Source of the DNA: Novimethylophilus kurashikiensis
GTDB lineage: Bacteria > Pseudomonadota > Gammaproteobacteria > Burkholderiales > Methylophilaceae
Direction: 5' to 3'
NCBI RefSeq assembly: GCF_003112435.1
Contig: NZ_BDOQ01000002.1
Span: 186,001-250,000, forward strand
DNA length: 64,000 nt
Shown piece after piece: positions 10,491 through 19,022 of this stretch. Position 1 is the stretch's first letter. Each line of letters begins with the position of its first letter. Below the pieces are notes generated by a model. The model had not been told where the DNA came from. It did no database searches and saw only the letters and a program-made list of their open reading frames with translations. The translations under genes and the position numbers were made by a program.

Positions 10491-11567
10491 GTGTCCACAC
10501 TTGAGCCGATTACCCTGACTATCCCTAATGATTGTGGCAGCATGCGCCTCGATCAAGCACTGGCCAAACTACTGCCGGAATTCTCGCGCAGCAGGCTGCA
10601 AAGTTGGATCAAGGAAGGCTTGGTGACGGTCGCCGGGGCGAAGGGCGACGTCAAGCAGAAGGTCTGGGGCGGCGAGCAAGTCATCGTGGCGCCACAGCCC
10701 ACCGCGGAAGAATCCGCTTACAAGGCGCAGGATATTCCGCTCAACATTGTCTACGAAGATGATCAATTATTAGTCATCGACAAGCCTGCCGGCCTGGTCG
10801 TACATCCTGCCGCAGGCAATTGGGAAGGCACGCTGCTCAATGCCTTGCTGCATCACCTGCCGCAGGTCGAGTCGGTACCGCGCGCCGGTATCGTGCATCG
10901 CCTGGACAAGGAAACCAGCGGTCTGCTGGTGGTTGCGAAAACCCTGCAGGCGCAGACCGACCTGGTGCGCCAGCTGCAGGCGCGCACCGTCAAACGCGAA
11001 TACCGCGCTATCGTCTGGGGTGTCGTGCACGGCAAGGGCAAGGTGGATGCGCCGATCGGCCGCGACCCGCACGACCGCAAGAAGATGGCGGTGGTCAAGC
11101 ATTTCGGCAAGCACGCCGTGACGCACTTCGAGGCCATGGAAACCTTCTCCTGGCATAGCTATGTGCGCTGCCTGCTGGAAACTGGCCGTACCCATCAGAT
11201 TCGCGTTCACATGCAATCGCTCAAGGCACCGCTAGTGGGCGATCCGGTATACGGTCCAAGGGGCGGCGTCATGGCCGGGGTCAAAATGTCCGACACATTG
11301 GCTGAGGCCGTGCGTGGATTCAAACGTCAAGCATTGCATGCTGCCCGATTGGGCTTGATTCACCCGCAAACGCGTGAGCCCATGCTGTGGCAATCCGAAC
11401 TGCCCGACGACATGAAGGCCTTGCTGGCCGTGTTGCGCGAGGATGCCAGAGAAGCCGTCAGTGCGGCCGAGGAGCAGGGCGAGGCGGTCTGGTGGGATCC
11501 GACGGAACCTTACGAATACGACGACTTCGCTGACAACGAAGACGACTGGGACGAGGATGAAGAATAA
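10491..11567 (+). CDS. rluD: 23S rRNA pseudouridine synthase RluD
   Basis: About 358 residues from the GTG at 10491; a GTG at 10458 is an alternative and neither has a clear ribosome-binding site. An N-terminal S4 domain (SMRLDQALAKLLPEFSRSRLQ) precedes the RluA-family catalytic domain with HRLDKETSGLLVVAKT; Asp139 is the nucleophile. It modifies 23S rRNA uridines of helix 69. The C-terminus carries a highly acidic tail rich in Asp/Glu of about 25 residues, common in beta-proteobacterial homologs. The end overlaps the pgeF start by 11 bases. Confidence 0.93.
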   Translation: MSTLEPITLTIPNDCGSMRLDQALAKLLPEFSRSRLQSWIKEGLVTVAGAKGDVKQKVWGGEQVIVAPQPTAEESAYKAQDIPLNIVYEDDQLLVIDKPAGLVVHPAAGNWEGTLLNALLHHLPQVESVPRAGIVHRLDKETSGLLVVAKTLQAQTDLVRQLQARTVKREYRAIVWGVVHGKGKVDAPIGRDPHDRKKMAVVKHFGKHAVTHFEAMETFSWHSYVRCLLETGRTHQIRVHMQSLKAPLVGDPVYGPRGGVMAGVKMSDTLAEAVRGFKRQALHAARLGLIHPQTREPMLWQSELPDDMKALLAVLREDAREAVSAAEEQGEAVWWDPTEPYEYDDFADNEDDWDEDEE

Positions 11568-12291
11568 TTTCATCGTTCCCGAGTGGCCGGCGCCTGCGAA
11601 TGTCCATGCGTTGCAAACCACTCGGCTGGGCGGACTGAGCCGTCCGCCTTACGACAGTCTCAACCTCGGCAGTCATGTGGGCGATGAGCCGCTGATAGTC
11701 GAACGCAACCGCAACCTGCTCAATCCGTATATGCCGAGCGAGCCGGTCTGGCTGGAGCAAGTACACGGCACGCACGTCGTGCTGGCCGAAACCGCGGGAT
11801 GCTTGCCTAAAGGCGATGCTTGCGTGGCAAGAGCCGACAACGCGGTTTGCGCCATCATGACGGCGGATTGCCTGCCGGTGCTGCTGTGCGCCGAGGACGG
11901 CAGCGTCGTCGGCGCGGCGCATGCCGGCTGGCGCGGTTTGGCGGATGGTGTGATCGAGCAGACAGTGGATGCGATGCAAGTCGGCGGCAACCGGCTGCTG
12001 GCTTGGTTGGGGCCTGCCATCGGCCCGGACTCTTTCGAAGTGGGCGAGGACGTGCGCGCCGCCTTTATCGAACACAACCCCGCTGCCGGGCAAGCGTTCA
12101 AGCCTGATCCAACGACGCCAGGCAAATTTCTCGCCGATCTCTATGTGCTGGCTCGACAACGTCTCGATGCTGTAGGCGTCGCTCGCATCTACGGCGGCGA
12201 ATACTGTACTTACAGCGATTCCCAACGTTTTTATTCCTATCGCCGCGACGGTCGCACCGGTCGCATGGCGAGCCTGATCTGGAAGGCTTGA
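11557..12291 (+). CDS. pgeF: Multicopper-type nucleoside phosphorylase / peptidoglycan editing factor PgeF (YfiH)
   Basis: 244 residues from an ATG that overlaps the rluD end; GGACGAGG just upstream serves as ribosome-binding site. The DUF152/YfiH core is clear: MTADCLPVLL and AAHAGWRGLADGV supply the Cys/His metal ligands, and GPAIGPDSFEVG follows. Family members are described as cytoplasmic purine nucleoside-acting enzymes, and in E. coli as an editing factor preventing incorporation of wrong amino acids into peptidoglycan precursors. The rluD-yfiH order is conserved. Confidence 0.93.
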   Translation: MKNNFIVPEWPAPANVHALQTTRLGGLSRPPYDSLNLGSHVGDEPLIVERNRNLLNPYMPSEPVWLEQVHGTHVVLAETAGCLPKGDACVARADNAVCAIMTADCLPVLLCAEDGSVVGAAHAGWRGLADGVIEQTVDAMQVGGNRLLAWLGPAIGPDSFEVGEDVRAAFIEHNPAAGQAFKPDPTTPGKFLADLYVLARQRLDAVGVARIYGGEYCTYSDSQRFYSYRRDGRTGRMASLIWKA

Positions 12292-12304
12292 CAGCCCCTT
12301 TATA

Positions 12305-13126
12305 ATGTCCGGCATGACTATTCTTGCTGCCATTCTTGCCGCCAGCTTGCTGGGCGGTGTGCTGAGCGTCCTGGCTGCCGGCTTCGTTGCCTTCCAGGCG
12401 CGTGCGACCTGGGTACCGGTGCTCGTAAGCTATGCCATCGGCGCGCTGCTGGGTGCGGCGTTCCTCGAGATTATTCCCGAGGCTTTCGAATCTGGCGCCA
12501 GCGCCCAAAGCATGGCGGCTACGGTACTGTTCGGCATCTTGCTGTTTTTCGTGCTGGAAAAACTGGTGTTGTGGCGCCACTGCCACGGCGAAGAATGCGA
12601 AGCCCACGGCACGCATACGCATGAAGAAACCACTTCCGGCCATCATTATGGGCATGATGGGCACGACCACGGCCGCAGTGGCTTAATGATCACGGTGGGC
12701 GATACCTTCCACAACTTCGTGGACGGTATTCTTATCGCCGCGGCGTTCTTGACCGATTTCAAACTGGGCGTGGTAACGGCGCTGGCCATCATCGCGCACG
12801 AGATTCCCCAGGAAGTCGGCGATTTCCTCATCCTGCTGCACTCCGGCTACACCAAGCGCCAGGCGATTTTGCTCAACCTCTTGTCGAGCGTTGCGACGCT
12901 GGTCGGCGGCGTGCTGGCGTATTACCTGCTGGGGACGATGAAAGAAGTGGTGCCCTACGTCTTGGGCTTGGCGGCGGCTAGCATGATTTACGTGGCCGTG
13001 GCCGACCTGATTCCTGGCCTGCACAAGCGTCCTGAATTGCATGCGACTGCACAACAAGTCGTGCTGATCAGCCTGGGCATCGGCTCGATCTGGCTTACCA
13101 AAGTGTTACTCGGCGATCTGGCCTGA
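12305..13126 (+). CDS. ZIP family divalent metal transporter
   Basis: 273 residues with about eight hydrophobic segments. A His-rich cytoplasmic loop (about residues 98-122, many His and Glu) lies between membrane segments 3 and 4. Segment 4 contains HNFVDGI and segment 5 HEIPQEVGD, the metal-binding signatures of ZIP permeases. Zinc or iron uptake is likely; specificity cannot be read from the sequence. It starts 13 bases after pgeF and probably belongs to the same transcript. Confidence 0.9.
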   Translation: MSGMTILAAILAASLLGGVLSVLAAGFVAFQARATWVPVLVSYAIGALLGAAFLEIIPEAFESGASAQSMAATVLFGILLFFVLEKLVLWRHCHGEECEAHGTHTHEETTSGHHYGHDGHDHGRSGLMITVGDTFHNFVDGILIAAAFLTDFKLGVVTALAIIAHEIPQEVGDFLILLHSGYTKRQAILLNLLSSVATLVGGVLAYYLLGTMKEVVPYVLGLAAASMIYVAVADLIPGLHKRPELHATAQQVVLISLGIGSIWLTKVLLGDLA

Positions 13127-13312
13127 TTTATTGCGCTTGCGCTGGGGTGTGCCCACCAGCCAGAGAAACAGGCCGCAAGGCAGCACGCCGTAGAACAGAA
13201 AAGTCAGGATGCCGCCGGTAATGCTGGTTTCCGTGATGGCCATCATGAAGGTGACGTAAAGCCACGCGATTGCGACGATATACATAGCGCCAAGGCTAGC
13301 ATATTTTGGCAT
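13106..13312 (-). CDS. Small two-helix membrane protein, unknown function
   Basis: 68 residues with two hydrophobic segments (about 8-28 and 33-53) and a basic C-terminus (TPQRKRNKSG). Its 3' end overlaps the end of the ZIP gene by 21 bases on the opposite strand. The membrane-protein pattern and PCGLFLWLVG motif suggest a real, small conserved inner-membrane protein, but I do not recognise a function. Confidence 0.6.
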   Translation of the reverse strand: MPKYASLGAMYIVAIAWLYVTFMMAITETSITGGILTFLFYGVLPCGLFLWLVGTPQRKRNKSGQIAE

Positions 13313-13414
13313 CGCCCCGGCCTTCCATTGAAATATCCCTAAACAATCAAAAGGCTATGGCTGTGGGCTAAGTGGTTGTATACTGCACCGTTTTTCATCG
13401 CGGTCGCAGTTTTT

Positions 13415-14731
13415 ATGTCCAAGCACACCCCCCAAGTCGGTTTCGTTTCCCTCGGTTGTCCCAAGGCGTCTTCGGATGCCGAGCGCATCCTCACCCAATT
13501 GCGGGCAGAAGGTTACGAGATTTCCGGTTCTTATCAGGATGCCGACCTGGTCGTCGTCAATACGTGCGGTTTCATCGACTCGGCCGTTGAAGAATCGTTG
13601 GACGCGATTGGCGAAGCCTTGGCCGAAAACGGCAAGGTCATTGTGACTGGCTGCCTCGGGGCCAAGGGCAACGTGGTGCAGCAGGCGCATCCCAGCGTGT
13701 TGGCCGTAACCGGTCCACATGCGTTGGAAGAAGTGATGGGAGCCGTGCACGAGCATTTGCCCAAGCCACACGATCCCTTTATCGACCTCATCCCGCCGCA
13801 GGGAATTCGTCTCACGCCGGACCATTTTGCTTATCTGAAGATTTCTGAAGGCTGTAACCACCGATGCAGCTTCTGCATCATTCCATCCCTGCGCGGCGAT
13901 CTCGTGAGCCGTCCCATCGGCGACGTGATGAGCGAGGCCGAAACCCTCGTGCAATCCGGCGTGAAAGAGCTGCTTGTCATCTCGCAAGACACTTCCGCTT
14001 ACGGCGTGGACGTCAAATACCGCACCGGCTTCTGGAACGGCCGCCCGCTCAAGACGCGCATGACAGAACTTGCCTCTGCTTTGGGCGAACTCGGCGCTTG
14101 GGTGAGGTTGCACTATGTGTATCCCTATCCGCACGTCGACGAGGTCATCCCGCTCATGGCGGAAGGCAAGATCCTGCCGTATCTAGATATCCCGTTCCAA
14201 CACGCTAGTCCGCGTATTCTCAAGGCAATGAAGCGTCCGGGCGACATCGACAATACGCTGGCCCGCATCCGCCGCTGGCGAGAGATGTGTCCCGATCTCG
14301 CCATACGCAGCACCTTTATCGTCGGCTTCCCCGGTGAAACCGACGAAGACTTTGAACAATTGCTGGATTTCCTGGAAGAAGCCGAACTCGATCGCGTCGG
14401 ATGCTTTACCTATTCTGCGGTGGAGGGAGCGGCCGCCAACGCGTTACCAGGCTCGGTGCCGGAAGAGGTCAAGCTGGAGCGGCAGGCGATCTTCATGGAC
14501 ACGCAATCCGAAATCAGCGCTGCCAAACTCGCCAAGAAAATCGACCGCCGCATGACTGTGTTGGTGGAAGAAATCGACGAAGAGGGTGCCATCGCCCGCA
14601 GCTATGCCGACGCACCGGAAATCGACGGTTTGGTCTACATCAGCAACGGCGAAAACCTCCAGGTGGGCGAATTTGCCGAGGTCGTCATCACCGATGCTGA
14701 CGCCCATGACCTGTGGGCCAAACTCGTTTAA
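13415..14731 (+). CDS. rimO: Ribosomal protein S12 methylthiotransferase RimO
   Basis: 438 residues from the ATG at 13415; the frame extends upstream to 13376 but the conserved protein begins at [14 protein letters not shown]. An N-terminal UPF0004 domain with three cluster Cys is followed by the radical-SAM motif CNHRCSFC (Cys147/151/154) and a C-terminal TRAM domain. RimO uses two [4Fe-4S] clusters and SAM to add a methylthio group to the conserved Asp of ribosomal protein S12. [10 protein letters not shown] distinguishes it from the tRNA enzyme MiaB. Confidence 0.95.
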   Translation: MSKHTPQVGFVSLGCPKASSDAERILTQLRAEGYEISGSYQDADLVVVNTCGFIDSAVEESLDAIGEALAENGKVIVTGCLGAKGNVVQQAHPSVLAVTGPHALEEVMGAVHEHLPKPHDPFIDLIPPQGIRLTPDHFAYLKISEGCNHRCSFCIIPSLRGDLVSRPIGDVMSEAETLVQSGVKELLVISQDTSAYGVDVKYRTGFWNGRPLKTRMTELASALGELGAWVRLHYVYPYPHVDEVIPLMAEGKILPYLDIPFQHASPRILKAMKRPGDIDNTLARIRRWREMCPDLAIRSTFIVGFPGETDEDFEQLLDFLEEAELDRVGCFTYSAVEGAAANALPGSVPEEVKLERQAIFMDTQSEISAAKLAKKIDRRMTVLVEEIDEEGAIARSYADAPEIDGLVYISNGENLQVGEFAEVVITDADAHDLWAKLV

Positions 14732-14746
14732 ATACGCCCGATTCGG

Positions 14747-14776
14747 TTGACCGGGGTCCGCTTTCTATGATTTAAT
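14747..14776 (+). promoter_or_regulatory. Probable sigma-70 promoter of tRNA-Val
   Basis: TTGACC (14747-14752) and TTTAAT (14771-14776) are separated by 18 bp. The -10 ends 17 bases before the mature tRNA 5' end, so transcription would start close to the tRNA, as is usual. The call is by motif and position only. Confidence 0.5.
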
Positions 14777-14793
14777 GCGGGCCTTCCTTCGTT

Positions 14794-14868
14794 GGGCGGT
14801 TAGCTCAGCGGTAGAGCACTGCCTTCACACGGCAGGGGTCACTGGTTCGATCCCAGTATCGCCCACCA
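14794..14868 (+). tRNA. tRNA-Val (anticodon CAC)
   Basis: 75 nt with encoded CCA. The acceptor GGGCGGT pairs with ATCGCCC (one G-U pair), the D arm is GCTC..GAGC, the anticodon stem CTGCC/GGCAG encloses TTCACAC with anticodon CAC, and the T arm CTGG/CCAG encloses TTCGATC. Its 3' 29 bases recur with one mismatch at 25412-25440, so it is the integration site of the following island. Confidence 0.96.
14840..14868 (+). repeat. Left attachment repeat (tRNA-Val 3' end)
   Basis: The 29 bases from the T arm to CCA match 25412-25440 with a single difference (T at 14859, C at 25431). Tyrosine-recombinase islands typically integrate in this part of a tRNA gene and leave such a repeat at the far end. 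Confidence 0.8.
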
Positions 14869-14892
14869 TACGAAAGCGAAGAAAAATCAATA

Positions 14893-14954
14893 GGTTACGA
14901 ACTTTCAAGTGTCTAATAAGTTTAGATTCTTAGGGGTCGTAACCTTTTGTTTTT
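14893..14954 (+). terminator. Terminator-like hairpin after tRNA-Val
   Basis: Perfect 8-bp stem GGTTACGA (14893-14900)/TCGTAACC (14937-14944) followed by TTTTGTTTTT. The loop is long (36 nt). It lies inside the island's left end and may now end the tRNA-Val transcript in place of the original terminator. Confidence 0.5.
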
Positions 14955-14983
14955 ATTAGATACGGGTTTATCCAATTAGACAC
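14909..14983. repeat. Left-end ATTAGACA repeats (candidate integrase arm sites)
   Basis: TGTCTAAT (inverted ATTAGACA) at 14910-14917, ATTAGATAC at 14955-14963 (one mismatch) and ATTAGACA at 14975-14982. The same 8-mer occurs twice near the right end. The rest of 14984-15159 shows no gene and is AT-rich. Confidence 0.5.
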
Positions 14984-15159
14984 TTTTTGGTCTTTTTTTC
15001 TGGATATTTCTTACCCGAAAAAACCAGGGATACTTTATTACTTCCCCTTTTCTCCTCCTTCAAATACCCCAGTGTCTGCTTCTGGATGGAGCCCCGCATT
15101 TAAGCCGGGAGAAGTCATCTAATATAAGACACAGCTTCTCCCTTTCAGCCAAAATTAAT

Positions 15160-16125
15160 CTACGCTTTCACTAGACTAAAATCTTTGATGTGATGTATCA
15201 CTGCTTCGGGTGCATCAAAAGGTAAGAAATGCCCGCCCTTGTGAATGGTGGCCGCCTTCACTCCGGGAACTAGGGATTCGTCGTAGCGTCTTTCCTCGGC
15301 AAGCGACCAGTCATCCGACCCCCAAAGGATCAAGGTCGGTACGTTGATATTGCGGTATTGCGAGCGGGCATGTTCCCAGCTTGCAGCATTTCTGAGGAGT
15401 TTAAGGAAGGCACGGTAATGGCCGCTGCGGTTGCCCACGTCGTACATCTCTTTCATAAGTGCGGGGGAGATAGACTTTGGATCACTGACTCCGCCAGACA
15501 AAACAGCCTTCATGATCTCGAAATTACGCAAGCGCACCACGGTTTCGCCAATAAATGGAATCGCTGAGACCATGACAATAACGCGTCCAAGCGAGGAAGA
15601 TCGAGCCAATCCTTTTCCCTCGTAATAATCGTAGGGGTTGATGGGGATAATTCGCGCCACGCGCGGATTGCGACGTGCTGCCACTAGCAGGGAAATGCTT
15701 GCGCCGATGGATACGCCCGCCAGGGTGACATCCTTAAGGTCAAGGGCATCGAGAAAACCGACGACATTATTCACGAAGAATTCGGCATCGTAGGACCCAT
15801 CCGCAATATCGGAATATCCGTGCCCGGGATATTCAGGGGCATAAACCGTGAAATCCTTGCTCAGTTCCGGAATGACTTTATGAAATAGATCGAGTTGTGT
15901 TCTGAGTGTGTGGAGCAATACCAGAGCAGGGCCCTGGCCACTTTTTAAATAGCGGATATTGACCCCGTCTACCGTGACGTAGGAGGGCTTCAAGCTTGGA
16001 TCCCAGGGCATTGTCTCAGGCGTTTTGGGGACGGGTCTTAGCGCTTCGACTAAAAAGGATACCAGCCAAGGCGCGGCCAGCGATGCGATCAGGATAAGCA
16101 GGACAGCTGTGATATTCATTTTCAA
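15160..16125 (-). CDS. Membrane-anchored alpha/beta hydrolase
   Basis: 321 residues. An N-terminal hydrophobic helix (about residues 5-27) with little after it that looks like a cleavage site suggests a membrane anchor facing the periplasm. The alpha/beta hydrolase core follows: strand-turn LVLLHTL, PGHGYS, nucleophile elbow GVSIGAS (Ser), acid in LWGSDDW and catalytic His in HKGGHFLPF. The substrate is unknown; similar enzymes act on esters, epoxides or C-C bonds. It is the last gene of a leftward group (efflux channel, SnoaL-like, hydrolase), separated from the SnoaL-like gene by a hairpin. Confidence 0.85.
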   Translation of the reverse strand: MKMNITAVLLILIASLAAPWLVSFLVEALRPVPKTPETMPWDPSLKPSYVTVDGVNIRYLKSGQGPALVLLHTLRTQLDLFHKVIPELSKDFTVYAPEYPGHGYSDIADGSYDAEFFVNNVVGFLDALDLKDVTLAGVSIGASISLLVAARRNPRVARIIPINPYDYYEGKGLARSSSLGRVIVMVSAIPFIGETVVRLRNFEIMKAVLSGGVSDPKSISPALMKEMYDVGNRSGHYRAFLKLLRNAASWEHARSQYRNINVPTLILWGSDDWSLAEERRYDESLVPGVKAATIHKGGHFLPFDAPEAVIHHIKDFSLVKA

Positions 16126-16226
16126 CTCCCTTGTAATAATTTGAATAGATTTAACGGGCTGATTCTTAATTCAATTTCGGGCAGTAGATTGGCTGACAAG
16201 GCCATATTTCCAGCAATACGATTGAC

Positions 16227-16251
16227 AGGCCAGCAATCCAATCGCTGGCCT
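16227..16251. terminator. Hairpin between SnoaL-like gene and hydrolase
   Basis: Perfect 8-bp stem AGGCCAGC/GCTGGCCT with a 9-nt loop, 16 bases after the SnoaL-like stop on the minus strand. It lacks a strong T run, so it may attenuate rather than end transcription into the hydrolase gene. Confidence 0.4.
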
Positions 16252-16267
16252 CATTACCGCCCTTTTA

Positions 16268-16723
16268 CTAGGTCACAATTTGTTCGGCGACAGCTTCCTT
16301 GAGACCGGCTGCCGCTTGTGCAGCAAGCGCATTGGCTGCTGCTTGCGAATCCTGAAATTCCTCGAGTGCATGGACTTTGCCCCACCGCAGAGTGAACACG
16401 TGGAGGCCACGATTAGCGTATGCCTCGCCGTTAAGCAGCGTTGCAGTGCCGTCCCATTGAACAAATACGGTGGTATTCCCCGGCCAACCTGTCACCCAGA
16501 TATTGTCAACCTTGATATGGAGATTGGGCTGGACGCGGCCTAGGCGCTCAAACCAGCGGCGCAGGGCTGCTTTGCTATGGCGTTCTCCGGCAAGCGCGTG
16601 AGTGCCGGAAACGCGATGATGTACATCCGGGGCGAGCGCTTCCGTCGCCTCATCCCAGCGATGATTGTTGACGTGGTCGAAGGTTTGCCGAATTTTTTTC
16701 TTGACGATGTAACTGTATAGCAT
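16268..16723 (-). CDS. SnoaL-like/NTF2-fold protein
   Basis: 151 residues. The pattern of N-terminal helix (FDHVNNHRWDEATEALAPDVHHRVSG), W-F-E-R-L helix and strands ending in FTLRWGKVHALEEFQD is typical of SnoaL-like polyketide-cyclase/ketosteroid-isomerase fold proteins. Members are small enzymes or ligand-binding proteins with varied roles; no specific function can be read here. The alanine-rich C-terminus is low complexity. It lies directly after the efflux channel gene on the same strand, so it may be part of the resistance cassette. Confidence 0.72.
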   Translation of the reverse strand: MLYSYIVKKKIRQTFDHVNNHRWDEATEALAPDVHHRVSGTHALAGERHSKAALRRWFERLGRVQPNLHIKVDNIWVTGWPGNTTVFVQWDGTATLLNGEAYANRGLHVFTLRWGKVHALEEFQDSQAAANALAAQAAAGLKEAVAEQIVT

Positions 16724-16750
16724 TGGAGTTCTCCAAATGATTAAAGTCAG

Positions 16751-18244
16751 TTAATGCGCTGCCGAACTGATTGCTGCTTCATTTGCGATAGCTGGCTGTA
16801 ACCCCAGATTGCTTCCTTCCCACCCTCCACCCAGTGCCTTGAAGGTTGCCACTGCGGCTCGCGCCGATTGCGCTTGTGCCTGGGCTTTTGCATCGGAAAT
16901 TTTTAAAAGATTTTCGTCTGCATGCAGAACCTCGATCAGGCTGACGACCCCTTTCTGATAAGCCGCAAGCGCGGAATTTCTTGCCTGGCTCAATGATGTT
17001 TCTCCTTGAGCCAGGACGCCTGTTTGTTCTTCGCTCTTAACCAGCGAGGACAGGGCGTTCTCGACATCTTCTGTGGCATGCAGTACCGCTTGGCGGTATC
17101 CGGCAAGCGCTTCCGCTTCATTGCCTCGTGCGAGTTCGACTTGGGCATCGATACGTTTGAAATCGAAAAGACGCCAGCGCAAGCCGAGCACGCCTGATGC
17201 CTGGCTCGCTCCGCTGCTGAACAGGTTGCCGGTAGAAATAGCGGTAGCCGTTCCTAGTAAGGCAGTGATGGAAAATTTGGGGTAGTACTCAGCAATGGCC
17301 GCCCCGATTCTTGCATTGGCGGCCACCAGGCGACGCTCCGCCACGATGAGGTCGGGCCGGCGCCTTAATAGGTCGGAAGGGGTTCCCATGTCGGAGATTT
17401 GCGGGGGAGATGGAATATCCTGAACCGGAGCAAGTTCCGACCGATAAGTGCCGGGGGGAACGCCCAGCATGACATCGAAGGCATTCAGTGCCGTATCCAG
17501 ACCAGCCTCAAGCGCCGGTATAGTCGCCTGGGTCTGAGCCACAGCTCCTTCAGCCTGATTCACCTGGAGTTTGGGTGCTAGCCCCTTGCCGTAGAGCAAG
17601 CCCACCATCTTCAGCAGCTTTTGTTGGGTTTCGAGTTGATGCTTGGCGATGGCGATGCGAGATTGCAGGCTGCGAATGGTGATGTAAAGGTCGGCGGTTT
17701 GCGCGGCGACTGCTAGACGTGCTGCGTTCTTACTGGCTTCCGAAGCCTGATACTCGGCAATGGCGGCTTCCTGATCACGATGTAGTCCGCCAAAAACATC
17801 CATTTCCCATGAGGCGCTGATGTCCGCTTCGTAGAGGCTGCCGTTCCGATCGTAATTTGGCGTGGCATTCAGTAATTGGCCTAAGGGCGTTTCCAGTGAT
17901 TGGTGATTTTTTGCCGCACTTGCACTGACGTAACCTGAGGGGAGCAAGGCGACATCAGCCAGACGAAGACCTGAACGGGCCTGACGAATCCGTGCTGACG
18001 CTTGTACTAAATCCAAGTTTTGTTCGAAAGCACGCAATACGAAGCGCGACAGCAATGGGTCGTTAAACCCTTCCCACCAGGTCCCAAGATCTGCTTTTGC
18101 CGTGGAGGTGCGCTGTTCTGCTTGGCTTTTACCAAGATATTGATCAGGGAGCGCGACTTCCGGCTTCTTGTATTCCGGACCGACGGCGCAACCTGCCGAA
18201 ATGGCAGCCAAGACAAAAAAGACAAGAGCGCGACGAGGAAACAT
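16751..18244 (-). CDS. Outer membrane efflux channel lipoprotein (OprM/NodT family)
   Basis: 497 residues. A lipoprotein signal with SAGCAVGP and the conserved GPEYKKPEVALP start mark the NodT/OprM class of TolC-like trimeric channels. Two repeats of long helices and beta-hairpins are visible, and LLRRRPDLIVAERRLVAANARIG is characteristic. It would connect the RND pump at 20132 to the outside. It is divergent from the TetR gene; palindromic GTGAC/GTCAC elements lie between them. Confidence 0.93.
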   Translation of the reverse strand: MFPRRALVFFVLAAISAGCAVGPEYKKPEVALPDQYLGKSQAEQRTSTAKADLGTWWEGFNDPLLSRFVLRAFEQNLDLVQASARIRQARSGLRLADVALLPSGYVSASAAKNHQSLETPLGQLLNATPNYDRNGSLYEADISASWEMDVFGGLHRDQEAAIAEYQASEASKNAARLAVAAQTADLYITIRSLQSRIAIAKHQLETQQKLLKMVGLLYGKGLAPKLQVNQAEGAVAQTQATIPALEAGLDTALNAFDVMLGVPPGTYRSELAPVQDIPSPPQISDMGTPSDLLRRRPDLIVAERRLVAANARIGAAIAEYYPKFSITALLGTATAISTGNLFSSGASQASGVLGLRWRLFDFKRIDAQVELARGNEAEALAGYRQAVLHATEDVENALSSLVKSEEQTGVLAQGETSLSQARNSALAAYQKGVVSLIEVLHADENLLKISDAKAQAQAQSARAAVATFKALGGGWEGSNLGLQPAIANEAAISSAAH

Positions 18245-18265
18245 AATATTCTCACTCGAAATTTA

Positions 18266-18297
18266 TTCGTGACTATATTACCACTTGGTCACAAGTT
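18266..18297. promoter_or_regulatory. Candidate TetR operator in the oprM-type/tetR intergenic region
   Basis: GTGACTAT (18269-18276) faces GGTCAC (18287-18292), an imperfect inverted repeat between two divergent genes. GTGACTAT recurs upstream of the membrane fusion protein gene, so one regulator could bind both. Confidence 0.4.
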
Positions 18298-18331
18298 GTC
18301 AAATGTCAAAAGTAGGGGTAACTTATTAAGT

Positions 18332-18949
18332 ATGAACAAATCAATTTCCAAAGCGACGCCCCTGAGGGGGCCGGCTGACCATAATGTTCGCACTCAAATT
18401 GTTGAGGCGGCTGAAGAGCATTTCAGTCATTACGGGTATGAGAAAACCACCGTATCCGATTTGGCCAAGTCCATCGGATTCTCAAAGGCGTACATCTATA
18501 AATTCTTTGAATCGAAGCAGGCGATCGGTGAGGTGATCTGTGGCAATTGTCTGAATTCAATTATCACCGGCGTTAAGGATGAGGTTGAAAAGGCTTCTTC
18601 TCCTTCTATTAAGTTTCGTCATTTTTTCAAGAAGATGGTTGCGTCAAGCGTCGAGCTTTTCTTCCAAGATCGAAAGCTTTACGAGATCGCCGCCTTTGCC
18701 GCGAGCGAGAATTGGGCGCCGACCATTTCCTATGGAAAAGAGGTCAAGCAGATTATCGAAACGCTCGTACGCGAAGGCCGTGAAACAGGCGAGTTCGAGC
18801 GCAAAACACCTATTGATGAAACCGTCGATGCCATCTATCTCGTGATGCGACCGTTCATCAATCCATTGCTGCTGCAATACAATCTCGACCTTGCCGAAGA
18901 AGCACCCTCCCTGCTTTCCGCTCTGGTGTTACGAAGTCTCGCCCCGTAA
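18332..18949 (+). CDS. TetR/AcrR family transcriptional regulator
   Basis: 205 residues from the ATG at 18332; the frame is open further upstream, but the conserved protein starts here. The N-terminal TetR HTH is clear (TQIVEAAEEHFSHYGYEKTT, then SKAYIYKFFESKQAIGEV, residues about 20-65). The C-terminal ligand domain is variable. It sits between the divergent outer-membrane channel gene and the fusion protein/pump genes and very likely represses them, releasing on binding a toxic substrate. Shared palindromes on both sides fit this. Confidence 0.9.
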   Translation: MNKSISKATPLRGPADHNVRTQIVEAAEEHFSHYGYEKTTVSDLAKSIGFSKAYIYKFFESKQAIGEVICGNCLNSIITGVKDEVEKASSPSIKFRHFFKKMVASSVELFFQDRKLYEIAAFAASENWAPTISYGKEVKQIIETLVREGRETGEFERKTPIDETVDAIYLVMRPFINPLLLQYNLDLAEEAPSLLSALVLRSLAP

Positions 18950-18957
18950 AAATATAT

Positions 18958-18993
18958 GTGACTATTGACTAAATTAGTCACTGTTGTGACAAT
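18958..18993 (+). promoter_or_regulatory. Candidate promoter/operator of the RND efflux operon
   Basis: TGACTAA-A-TTAGTCA (18966-18980) is a perfect 7-bp palindrome around one base. It overlaps a possible -35 TTGACT (18965-18970), with GACAAT 17 bp later as a weak -10. The upstream GTGACTAT (18957-18964 region) matches the element near 18269. Operator overlap with a -35 is how TetR proteins usually repress. Confidence 0.45.
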
Positions 18994-19022
18994 GGGCCCC
19001 TGCCTTAATGGAGGGGATCCTC

